NCBI GenBank assembly: GCA_013388735.1
Contig: JACAES010000008.1
Span: 1-64,000 of the forward strand
Length of the DNA stretch: 64,000 nt
Direction: 5' to 3'
Origin: Chloroflexota bacterium
GTDB taxonomy: Bacteria; Chloroflexota; Anaerolineae; Aggregatilineales; Phototrophicaceae
The notes beneath the pieces were generated by a model. It saw only the letters and a list, made by a program, of their open reading frames with translations. It searched no databases and was not told the origin of the DNA. Position 1 is the first letter of the stretch. The number at the start of each line of letters is the position of its first letter. Shown piece by piece: positions 56,217-64,000 of this stretch. The translations under genes and the position numbers were made by a program.

Positions 56217-57206
56217 ATGAGCGAACCACATTCCGCTACCGCCCGCGCACATCCGAATATCGCTTTCATCAAGTATTGGGGAAATGCGAATGATAATCTG
56301 CGGCTGCCGGCAAACGCCTCTCTCAGTATGAACCTGGAAGGATTATACACGCAAACGACCGTTTCCTGGTTCGACCGGCCAGATGCCGACAGCCTGATCC
56401 TCAACGGCCAGCCTGATACAGGGGCGGCGTTTCGTCGGGTGTTTAATTTCCTCAATCTTCTGAGGGAGCGCCTGAACATCACCGGTTCGGCGCGGGTTGA
56501 ATCGTTTAATAATTTTCCGATGGGCGCGGGCATTGCGTCGTCGGCTTCGTCTTTCGCGGCGCTTACGCTGGCAGCAGTTTCGGCTGCCGGATTGCAGCTT
56601 TCGGAGCGCGCCCTGTCTGCGCTGGCGCGGTTAGGGTCAGGCTCAGCGTCGCGTTCAATCCCTGCCGGTTTTGTCGAGTGGTTTACCGGCCAGACTCACG
56701 AAGAGTCGTTCGCGGAGAGTTTCGCACCACCGGGGCATTGGGACATCGTGGATGTTATCGCGGTCGTCAGTAGTGAACACAAAAGCGTTATTTCTCAGGA
56801 AGGACACCACTCGGCCAATACCAGCGACTTGCAGGCTGCGCGGGTGGCAGGCGCGCCGGAACGGCTGGCAATCTGCAAGTCGGCTATCCTGTCCCGCGAT
56901 TTTGAGCAATTTGCAGAAGTGGTCGAGCGCGACAGCAACCTGATGCACGCAGTGATGATGACCAGCCGTCCACCGCTGTTTTACTGGTTGCCGCCGACGC
57001 TGATGGTGATGGAGCAGGTGCGGCGCTGGCGCGCTGACGGCCTGAAGGTCTGTTATACGCTGGATGCTGGCCCGAACATTCATTGTATTTGCGCAAAAGA
57101 TGACGCCGACCAGGTAAGGCAGGCGCTGTCTGCCCTGTCAGGCATATCGGAAGTGCGAGTGGCGGGCGCAGGCGGGGCGGCAGTGCTGGTAGACGTGAAC
57201 GATTAA
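56217..57206 (+). CDS. Mevalonate (di)phosphate decarboxylase family protein, possibly phosphomevalonate decarboxylase
   Basis: AHPNIAFIKYWGNANDNLRLPANASLSMNL; MGAGIASSASSFAAL; ARLGSGSASRSIPAGFVEW; CYTLDAGPNIHCIC. Confidence 0.9.
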   Translation: MSEPHSATARAHPNIAFIKYWGNANDNLRLPANASLSMNLEGLYTQTTVSWFDRPDADSLILNGQPDTGAAFRRVFNFLNLLRERLNITGSARVESFNNFPMGAGIASSASSFAALTLAAVSAAGLQLSERALSALARLGSGSASRSIPAGFVEWFTGQTHEESFAESFAPPGHWDIVDVIAVVSSEHKSVISQEGHHSANTSDLQAARVAGAPERLAICKSAILSRDFEQFAEVVERDSNLMHAVMMTSRPPLFYWLPPTLMVMEQVRRWRADGLKVCYTLDAGPNIHCICAKDDADQVRQALSALSGISEVRVAGAGGAAVLVDVND

Positions 57207-57226
57207 TGAGCGTTACTCGCTATGTC

Positions 57227-57256
57227 TTGCTTATCCAAAGAAGACGCCCGTATAAT
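57227..57256 (+). promoter_or_regulatory. Predicted promoter of the RseP-like gene
   Basis: TTGCTT - 18 nt - TATAAT about 50 nt upstream of ATG 57307. Confidence 0.45.
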
Positions 57257-57306
57257 TTAAAGTGAAGCTGTTCTAAGCGAGCGCCTCGCTGTGAGGAATT
57301 CCGTTC

Positions 57307-58749
57307 ATGTTCGACTTTTTGTTAGGTAACGATCCCCTGTCCGGTATCATCGCCTTTTTTCTGGTTCTGATACCCCTGATCCTGATCCACGAGATCGGCC
57401 ATTTCCTTGCGGCGAAGCTGGCCGGAATCACGGTGCTGGAATTTGGTATCGGCTTTCCGCCCCGCATCACCCGGTTGTTCACCTGGCGCGAAACCGAGTT
57501 CACCCTGAACTGGCTGCCGCTGGGTGGGTTCGTGCGCCCGCTCGGCGACGACATTGTGCGCCCGCTCGACGGTGAAGCGGTCGAACATGACCGGAACGAG
57601 GCGCTTTCTCGCAACATCCAGATGACCAAATCCGTCAGCGAAGCGACGCCGTTGCAGCGTATTGTTTTCCTTTCCGCCGGCGCGCTGGCGAATTTTCTGA
57701 CGGCGATTGTGTTATTCACGATTGTCGCCCTGGGCGGCCTACCCGAACGCATCGGCGGAAGTGTGGAAGTGATTCATGTTGCCGCCGGTTCAATGCTGGC
57801 CGAGGCCGGTTTGCAGGATGGCGATATTATCCTGAACCTGAACGGCCAGACTTTCGAGGATGCAGCGCGTTTTATCGAACGTTTGCAGGAAATGGACGGC
57901 CAACCGGTCAGCCTCGCCATTCAGCGCGAAAATCGGGAAGAACCTGTCACATTGAATTTTACGCCCGCGTTTGCGGACACCCCGGCTGAAACAGGCGCGT
58001 ATGCGCAGATCGCCGGTATCGTACCGGGCGCGCCCGCCGACCTTGCCGGCATACAGCCAGGCGACATCGTGACAGCTTTCAACGGCGCGCCGATCAACAG
58101 CCTCGACCATTTTAAGGAACTAACTCAGCAGAATGCCGGCGATGAAATAACGCTCGCCTTGCGACGTGGTGACGAGGCGTTTGACGTTTCACTAATCCCG
58201 CGTGAAAATCCACCGGAAGGGCAGGGCGCGATGGGAATCGTCATCTGGCCTGCGTTCGGGGTGTCGAATCTCAGCCTCATCTACCGGGATGGCTTCGCGC
58301 AGGAGACTTATGTCCCTCAACCGCTCGATAAGGCGCTGCAATACGGCTTTGATCGTGTGGGTTATGTAGTAGCGACAACTGCCTCGATTCCCGCGCAGTT
58401 GGTCAGCGGAGCACTGACGGCAGACGAAGCGCGCCCGGTGAGCATCGTCGGCTTAAGCCAGATCGGCGGCGTGGCTTTGCAGCAGAGCATCGAGGAAGGC
58501 CGACCGGGAGTTATCCTGAACTTCATCGGGGTTATCAGCGTGGCTTTAGGGTTCTTCAACCTGCTGCCACTGCCGGCGCTGGATGGCGGACGCATCCTGT
58601 TCGTGCTGATTGAAATTGTGCGTGGACGCCCCGTCGCCCCGGAGCGCGAAGGGCTGATTCATCTGGTCGGGCTGGTGCTGCTGCTGTCCCTGTCTGCGAT
58701 TGTGATTTTGAATGACGTTTTGAACCCGATCACCAATCTTATCCGCTAG
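57307..58749 (+). CDS. rseP: Site-2 family (RseP-like) intramembrane metalloprotease with PDZ domains
   Basis: LILIHEIGHFLAAKLAGI (HExxH); PDZ-like segments; FNLLPLPALDGGRILFVLIE. Confidence 0.95.
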   Translation: MFDFLLGNDPLSGIIAFFLVLIPLILIHEIGHFLAAKLAGITVLEFGIGFPPRITRLFTWRETEFTLNWLPLGGFVRPLGDDIVRPLDGEAVEHDRNEALSRNIQMTKSVSEATPLQRIVFLSAGALANFLTAIVLFTIVALGGLPERIGGSVEVIHVAAGSMLAEAGLQDGDIILNLNGQTFEDAARFIERLQEMDGQPVSLAIQRENREEPVTLNFTPAFADTPAETGAYAQIAGIVPGAPADLAGIQPGDIVTAFNGAPINSLDHFKELTQQNAGDEITLALRRGDEAFDVSLIPRENPPEGQGAMGIVIWPAFGVSNLSLIYRDGFAQETYVPQPLDKALQYGFDRVGYVVATTASIPAQLVSGALTADEARPVSIVGLSQIGGVALQQSIEEGRPGVILNFIGVISVALGFFNLLPLPALDGGRILFVLIEIVRGRPVAPEREGLIHLVGLVLLLSLSAIVILNDVLNPITNLIR

Positions 58750-58763
58750 GGAAGGGGTGGAAA

Positions 58764-59741
58764 ATGGATTTCGACGGTGACATCACCCCCCCCACGAAAC
58801 CGAGTCTCGATATAACCCTGGCTGCCCTCAAGGCCGAAGAACCCGGCGCAGTATCGGCGGCCATCTACTACGGTCTTTCCGGCCTGACGGAGGCCGAGCT
58901 TGAAAAGCTGCGCGCGGTCTGGCCGGCCTTATCTGCCGATTACAGACGCAAGGTGATGCAGGAACTGGCCGAAACCAGTGAGTCAAACTTCGATCTGGAC
59001 TATCGCGCTATCGGGCTGCTGGGGCTGAAGGACGAAGACGCTGCCGTGCGCGAAGCGGCCATCGAAACACTCTGGATAGACGAATCACCCGAACTGATGA
59101 ATCGGCTGCTGGAAATGGCGCAGTGGGATGAAGCGAATGAGGTACGCGCGGCGGCGCTGACCGCGCTTGGGCGTTTCGTCCTTCTGGGGGAATACGAAGA
59201 ACTGCCCGAAAGCCAGGTCACGAAGCTGCAAGATGTCATCGTGGGTTTGTGGGCGGACGAGCAGGAAGACCTGAACGTGCGGCGGCGCGCACTGGAAGCG
59301 ATTGCCAACAGCAGCCACGAAATCGTCCCTGATGCCATCGAGGAAGCCTACGAAAGCCGCGAGCCTTTGCTGAAAATCAGCGCGGTTTTTGCGATGGGTC
59401 GAAGCTGCGACGAACGCTGGAAAGACTGGGTTCTGCGCGAAATGAACAGCCCGGATGCCGAACTGCGTTACGAGGCGGCCAGGGCAGCGGGCGAAATCGG
59501 TATCACCGAGGCTATACCACTGCTAGGGCGGCTTGCGATGGGCAACGACCGGGAGACTCAGGAAGTTGCGATCTGGTCGTTGGGCGAAATTGGCGGCAGA
59601 GAGGCGCTGCGTATTTTAAGCGCGCTGGCCGAGGACGCTGCAAAGCTGGATGACGACGATCTGATCGAAGCGGTGGATGAAGCCCTCAGCAATGCCAGCC
59701 TGGTCGGCGGGGACATAGATTTTGACACTGACGATGATTAA
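58764..59741 (+). CDS. HEAT-repeat protein
   Basis: Repeated ALxALGRF/AVRAAAIETLW-like helices; very acidic C-terminus. Confidence 0.85.
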   Translation: MDFDGDITPPTKPSLDITLAALKAEEPGAVSAAIYYGLSGLTEAELEKLRAVWPALSADYRRKVMQELAETSESNFDLDYRAIGLLGLKDEDAAVREAAIETLWIDESPELMNRLLEMAQWDEANEVRAAALTALGRFVLLGEYEELPESQVTKLQDVIVGLWADEQEDLNVRRRALEAIANSSHEIVPDAIEEAYESREPLLKISAVFAMGRSCDERWKDWVLREMNSPDAELRYEAARAAGEIGITEAIPLLGRLAMGNDRETQEVAIWSLGEIGGREALRILSALAEDAAKLDDDDLIEAVDEALSNASLVGGDIDFDTDDD

Positions 59742-59822
59742 CCGGCTTGACCGGTTATCGAGAAACGCCGTAAAACCCCAACCTTCACACTTTGGGGATG
59801 GGAGTTACGTCACAGATGCTGG

Positions 59823-59851
59823 AAGCGCCGTTCTGTACTGAGCGGCGTTTT
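59823..59851 (+). terminator. Terminator-like hairpin upstream of the livK-like gene
   Basis: AAGCGCCG-TTCTGTACTGAG-CGGCGTTTT. Confidence 0.55.
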
Positions 59852-59935
59852 AGTCTTTGCAAGTGCCGTTATTTCACGTTAAAATCTGCTGGCGAAATTC
59901 CACTACGGTGTGCTTTAAGGAAAAGAGAAGTTAAG

Positions 59936-61165
59936 ATGAACCGAAAACTCGTTTCGCTCCTATTGGTGTTCTCAATGCTGCTTCTGGGCTTTAGTGTAGT
60001 AAATGCCCAGGATGAGATGGAAGCGCCGCTGATCGGCCTCTGGGAAGCCTGCCCTACGCCTGCAAATCTGCCCGCAACCGTCAGCGTCGGCGCGATTTTT
60101 GGGTTGAGCGATGCCGTCGCGGTTTATGGCGTTCCACAGCGCCAAGCTGTAGAGCTGGCTGTTGAGGAAATTAACGGCTCTGGTTATCTGGGCGAGTCTG
60201 TGTTTGAGGTTAAATTTGAAGACTCGGCCGGCAATCGCGACCAGGCTATCTTCGCCATGACGAAACTGGTCGAGGAAGAAAATGTGCTGGCCGTCATCGG
60301 ACCAACACTCTCTTCCGAGGCTTTTGCCGCCGACCCGATTGCGCAGGAAAATGGCACGGTGGTGATGGGAGTGAGCAATACCGCCCTCGGCCTCACCGGC
60401 ATGGGGGATTTTGTGTTCCGCAACAGCCTGCCAGAAGCCGCCGTCATCCCCGGCACGATTGCCCAGGCGAAGGAAGCCCTGGGGCTGGCAAAAGTCGGCC
60501 TGTTGTATGGCAACGATGACGATTTCACCGTCAGCGGTTATCAGGTGTTCCGGCAGGCGCTGCTGGATAACGAGATCGAAATTCTGGGCGAAGAAACTTT
60601 CGCTAAAGGCGACCTGGACTTTAACGCGCAGTTGACGAATCTCATCGGCCAGGAACCGGACGCGCTGGTCGTTTCGGCGCTGGCCGCCGAAGCAACACAG
60701 ATCATTCTCCAGGCGCGGGCGCTCGATTATGACGGCCCGATTATCGGGGGTAACGGTTTTAACTCCCCGGCGGTGCTGCGCGATACCGGCGAAGCGTCGG
60801 AAGGTCTGATCGTCGGCGGCGCATGGAATTATGGCAACCCGAACCCGACCGAGAGCAGCGTGCGTTTTGTGGAGATGTATGAAGCCAAATATGAGCAGTC
60901 GCCCGATCAATTTGCGGCGCAGGCGTATACCGGCGCGTGGCTGATGGCAACGGCAATTCGCTGTGCGGACTTTGGCGCAGATGCCGACCTGGCGACCCAA
61001 CGTCTGGCGCTGCGCGACGCGCTGCTCCAGATCAAGGATTTCGACAGCCCGCTGGGCGTGTTCAGCTTCACGGAAGAGCGCGAACCGCTTCATGACCCGA
61101 TCGCGCAGATCGTCAGCGGCGGCAAGTTCGAGCCGCTGGCCGTCGTGATGGGCGAAGGCGGCTAA
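59936..61165 (+). CDS. Branched-chain amino acid-type ABC transporter substrate-binding protein (LivK-like)
   Basis: Signal peptide MNRKLVSLLLVFSMLLLGFSVVNAQ; VAVYGVPQRQAVELAVEEINGSGYLG; VLAVIGPTLSSEAFAADPIAQENGTVVMG; start reassigned. Confidence 0.93.
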   Translation: MNRKLVSLLLVFSMLLLGFSVVNAQDEMEAPLIGLWEACPTPANLPATVSVGAIFGLSDAVAVYGVPQRQAVELAVEEINGSGYLGESVFEVKFEDSAGNRDQAIFAMTKLVEEENVLAVIGPTLSSEAFAADPIAQENGTVVMGVSNTALGLTGMGDFVFRNSLPEAAVIPGTIAQAKEALGLAKVGLLYGNDDDFTVSGYQVFRQALLDNEIEILGEETFAKGDLDFNAQLTNLIGQEPDALVVSALAAEATQIILQARALDYDGPIIGGNGFNSPAVLRDTGEASEGLIVGGAWNYGNPNPTESSVRFVEMYEAKYEQSPDQFAAQAYTGAWLMATAIRCADFGADADLATQRLALRDALLQIKDFDSPLGVFSFTEEREPLHDPIAQIVSGGKFEPLAVVMGEGG

Positions 61166-61201
61166 AAGAGAAGCCTTCTCTATCAGAGCCGGTAATGACT
61201 G

Positions 61202-61229
61202 TCCGGGGATGGTTTTTGCCATCCCCGGA
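61202..61229 (+). terminator. Perfect 11-bp hairpin between substrate-binding gene and permease genes
   Basis: TCCGGGGATGG-TTTTTG-CCATCCCCGGA followed by TTATAATTATA. Confidence 0.7.
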
Positions 61230-61267
61230 TTATAATTATAAATCAACAGCCGGCAGACAGATTTTTC

Positions 61268-62152
61268 ATGAATATCACACAGCAAATTGTTAATGCTATC
61301 TGGTTAGGCGGGGTGTACAGCCTGTTCGCCCTGGGTTATGCGCTGGTCTTTAGCGTACTGGGCGTGCTGAACCTTGCCCACAGCGCGGTTTTTATGTGGG
61401 GCGCTTTCATCGGGCTGGTGGCCGTTACGCAGCTTAACATTTCGGTCTGGGCAGCCATACCGGTGGCGATGCTGGTCGCGGGGGGAATCGGCATTGTTCT
61501 GGATGTGGTAGCCTTTGCGCCGCTGCGCCGCCGCAATGCGCCACGAATTTCACAGCTTATCAGCAGTATTGGCGCGGCTATTCTGCTGGTCAATATCGCG
61601 CAGCTTATCTTCGGCACGCAGCCGCAGCGTTTCCCGCTGGGCAGCATTCCCAGCGACCCACTGGAAGGGCTGCCGATTCGTATCACCCCCATTCAAATCG
61701 TCATCCTGGTGGTAGCCGTCGTCCTGATGGCAATGCTGCAATATCTGGTCGTCCGCACGCGAGCTGGACAGGCCATGCGGGCAGTCGCCTTCAACCAACG
61801 GGTCGCCAGCCTGCTCGGAATCAATTCTGGAAATGTGTTCAGGATCACCTTTTTCCTGGCAGGCGCTCTGGCAGGCGCTGCCGGTGTGCTGTTCGGACTA
61901 GCCTATAATACGATCACGCCGTTTATGGGCGACTCGGTCGCACTCAAAGGATTAACGGTTATCGTCCTCGGCGGTCTGGGGAATATTCAGGGGGCAGTGG
62001 TTGGCGGGTTCGTGGTGGCCGCGCTGGAAGTCTTTAGCATAGCGATTGGCGGCAGCAACTACCGGGAAGCCTTTGTTTTTACGCTGCTGTTTCTGATTTT
62101 GTTGTTCCGCCCGCAGGGCTTGGTAGGACAGGCGGCAGAAACACGCGCCTGA
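61268..62152 (+). CDS. livH: Branched-chain amino acid ABC permease LivH
   Basis: QQIVNAIWLGGVYSLFALGYALVFSVLGVLNLAHSAVFMWGAF; LKGLTVIVLGGLGNIQGAVVGGF. Confidence 0.95.
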   Translation: MNITQQIVNAIWLGGVYSLFALGYALVFSVLGVLNLAHSAVFMWGAFIGLVAVTQLNISVWAAIPVAMLVAGGIGIVLDVVAFAPLRRRNAPRISQLISSIGAAILLVNIAQLIFGTQPQRFPLGSIPSDPLEGLPIRITPIQIVILVVAVVLMAMLQYLVVRTRAGQAMRAVAFNQRVASLLGINSGNVFRITFFLAGALAGAAGVLFGLAYNTITPFMGDSVALKGLTVIVLGGLGNIQGAVVGGFVVAALEVFSIAIGGSNYREAFVFTLLFLILLFRPQGLVGQAAETRA

Positions 62153-62212
62153 TACATGTGTATGCTGTGCTTCCCGCGCTGTAAGTAAGATAGGGAAGCT
62201 GAGAGATAAATT

Positions 62213-63121
62213 ATGGATTTGCTCCGTAGTATTGGCATTACCGAGATTGTATTCCAGCTTATGCTGGTGAACGCAATCCTCGGTCTGAGCATTTACCTCA
62301 CGCTTTATACCGGCATGTTCTCACTGGCAAATGCCGGCTTTATGGCAATCGGGGCTTATGTCGGCGTCGTCCTTACGCAAAACTACGATCTGCCGTTGTG
62401 GGCGGCACTCATCGGTGGGATGGCCGCTGCCGGGATCGTGGCTGTTCCGATTGGCCTGCCGGTTCTGCGGCTGCGCGATATTTATCTGGCGATTGCCACG
62501 ATTGGCTTTGGCGAGGTGGTGCGGATTCTGATCTTAAACTTTGATGCGCTGGCAAGTTCGATCTCCGGTGAAAACGTGCAGCTTACACGTGGGGCGCTGG
62601 GCATCACCGGCATTCCTAAAATCACCGAAACGTGGCAGCTTTTATTATTTCTGGTTGTCACGGTTTATATTTTGGTGCGGCTGCACCACTCGCGGTTTGG
62701 CCGGGCAATGGCCGCCGTCCGACAGGATGAGCAGGTGGCGGCGACGATGGGGATTAATGTGGTTTATGTAAAAAATGCCATATTCATCCTCAGCGCCGTC
62801 CTGGCGGCTTCAGCAGGCGTCCTCAAGGCACATCTGACGCGAACGATCAGCCCCGGTGATTATGGCTTCGATCAGGTTGTGAACATCCTGGCGTTTGCGG
62901 TGCTGGGCGGGACTTCAACCTGGCTGGGGCCGATTATCGGCGGTTTTATGCTTACGGCCATGCCGGAAATCCTGCGTGAGTTTAAGCAATACCGGGGCAT
63001 TGTCAATGGTGTGATCCTGCTGCTGGTGATTGTTTACCTTCCCGGTGGAATCGTTAATGTTAACGCCTGGAAACGTTTGTGGCGACGAGTGCGCCGCCAG
63101 CCGAGCATAGAAACCTCATAA
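62213..63121 (+). CDS. livM: Branched-chain amino acid ABC permease LivM
   Basis: GLSIYLTLYTGMFSLANAGFMAIGAYVG; GRAMAAVRQDEQVAATMGINVVYVKNAIF; LGGTSTWLGPIIGG. Confidence 0.95.
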   Translation: MDLLRSIGITEIVFQLMLVNAILGLSIYLTLYTGMFSLANAGFMAIGAYVGVVLTQNYDLPLWAALIGGMAAAGIVAVPIGLPVLRLRDIYLAIATIGFGEVVRILILNFDALASSISGENVQLTRGALGITGIPKITETWQLLLFLVVTVYILVRLHHSRFGRAMAAVRQDEQVAATMGINVVYVKNAIFILSAVLAASAGVLKAHLTRTISPGDYGFDQVVNILAFAVLGGTSTWLGPIIGGFMLTAMPEILREFKQYRGIVNGVILLLVIVYLPGGIVNVNAWKRLWRRVRRQPSIETS

Positions 63122-63159
63122 AACAGGTCGGGCATTTTAATTTAAGGGGATGGCTTGCG

Positions 63160-63948
63160 TTGCTTGAACTACATAAAGTCTCGCGTTTGTTTGGTGGTTT
63201 GCAGGCTCTCGATCAGGTGGATATGCGCATTTCCGAGCGGCGTATTGTCGGCCTGATCGGCCCAAACGGCGCGGGAAAAACAACCCTGATTAACAATATC
63301 AGCGGGCTTGACCACCCCACCAGCGGGACGATTCGTTTAGAGGGAAACGAAATTCACAACCTGCCGCCCCATCGGATTAGCGGCCTGGGGATCGCGCGGA
63401 CGTACCAGAACATTCGATTATTTGGAGAAATGACCGTTCTTGAAAATCTGCTCATCAGCCAGCACGGTCGCGGGCGAGCATCGGTGTTGGATTCGCTGGT
63501 TTTCACACCACATTTTCGCGCCGAGGAACGCCGCCTGAGAGACACTGCCATGCAGCTTCTTGAACGATTCCACTTGGCCGGCATGGCGCACCAGCTGGCC
63601 GGAAATCTGCCTTATGGCGACCAGCGCCGGCTGGAGATGGCGCGCGCGCTGGCAACCGGCCCCAAACTCCTGCTGCTTGACGAACCCACTGCCGGGATGA
63701 ACCCGATTGAAACCGAGCAGTTGGGTCAGCAAATCCTTCGGTTGCGCGATGAGCAGCTAACCGTACTGGTCATTGAACACGATATGTCGTTGATTCATCA
63801 GGTTTGCGACGAAGTATACGTGCTAAATTTCGGCCAGATCATCGCGCATGGTACGCCGGAAGCCATCAAACATAACCCTTTGGTGATCGAAGCCTACCTG
63901 GGGCGGGAAGAAGAAAACGAATTAGCAGTCGGAGAGCGAAAAGGGTAG
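63160..63948 (+). CDS. livG: Branched-chain amino acid ABC ATP-binding protein LivG
   Basis: GLIGPNGAGKTTLINNISG; LPYGDQRRLEMARALATGPKLLLLDEPTAGMNP; TTG start proposed (LLELHKVSRLFGGL). Confidence 0.94.
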   Translation: MLELHKVSRLFGGLQALDQVDMRISERRIVGLIGPNGAGKTTLINNISGLDHPTSGTIRLEGNEIHNLPPHRISGLGIARTYQNIRLFGEMTVLENLLISQHGRGRASVLDSLVFTPHFRAEERRLRDTAMQLLERFHLAGMAHQLAGNLPYGDQRRLEMARALATGPKLLLLDEPTAGMNPIETEQLGQQILRLRDEQLTVLVIEHDMSLIHQVCDEVYVLNFGQIIAHGTPEAIKHNPLVIEAYLGREEENELAVGERKG

Positions 63949-63952
63949 GGGC

Positions 63953-64000
63953 ATGGCTTTACTGGAGGTGCGCGATTTACACGTCAGCTATGGCGCAATT
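63953..64000 (+). CDS. livF: ABC ATP-binding protein LivF, 5' end only (truncated by window)
   Basis: MALLEVRDLHVSYGAI typical LivF N-terminus, directly after livG. Confidence 0.8.
   Translation, partial: MALLEVRDLHVSYGAI

Noticed and set aside
59972-61285. 437-aa minus-strand ORF opposite the livK-like gene
   Set aside because: Antisense shadow of a clear substrate-binding protein gene; no recognisable motifs, high-GC frame artefact.
1-64000. CRISPR arrays, prophage, transposons, toxin-antitoxin or BREX/DISARM-like defence genes
   Set aside because: No spaced direct repeats, integrase/transposase motifs or defence-family motifs seen. Sir2, NERD and HEAT genes alone, without effector partners, are not enough to claim a defence island.

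Overview
This 64 kb window looks like a chromosomal segment from a Chloroflexota (Anaerolineae-like) bacterium. The lineage is inferred from gene content only. It is dense, mostly housekeeping DNA with no phage, transposase, CRISPR or rRNA signal. It starts inside a dGTPase-like gene and ends at the start of a livF-like gene. Recognisable blocks are: a PknB-type kinase; a WYL regulator; a DUF2207 / zinc-ribbon / SPFH cluster; yajC-secD-secF; a GAF histidine kinase / Sir2 / REC-ParA cluster; valS with a clear T-box leader; tandem LysM lipoprotein-like paralogs; mutL; udk; tRNA-Thr(CGT); purH; an NDH-2; a carbamoyltransferase with a DUF5989-like micro-ORF missing from the ORF track; cinA; lepA; tlyA; a dipeptide-type ABC importer; a mevalonate-pathway cluster (isopentenyl phosphate kinase, mevalonate kinase, MDD-family decarboxylase); an RseP-like protease; and a branched-chain amino acid ABC operon. 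The best leads for something under-described are: (i) a translationally coupled module of a degenerate PrsW-like protein, an anchored protein and a trypsin-like protein with Thr in the Ser nucleophile position (46.4-50.1 kb); (ii) a 799-aa protein whose C-terminal two thirds resembles a divergent choline/carnitine acyltransferase with an unassigned N-terminal domain (32.2-34.6 kb); (iii) competing hairpins upstream of the livK-like gene (59.74-59.85 kb); (iv) a tandem LysM pair whose 22-aa linker is identical despite 15 synonymous codon differences; (v) a degenerate CinA C-domain next to a degenerate OPRT-like protein. No wholly new system is proven from sequence alone.
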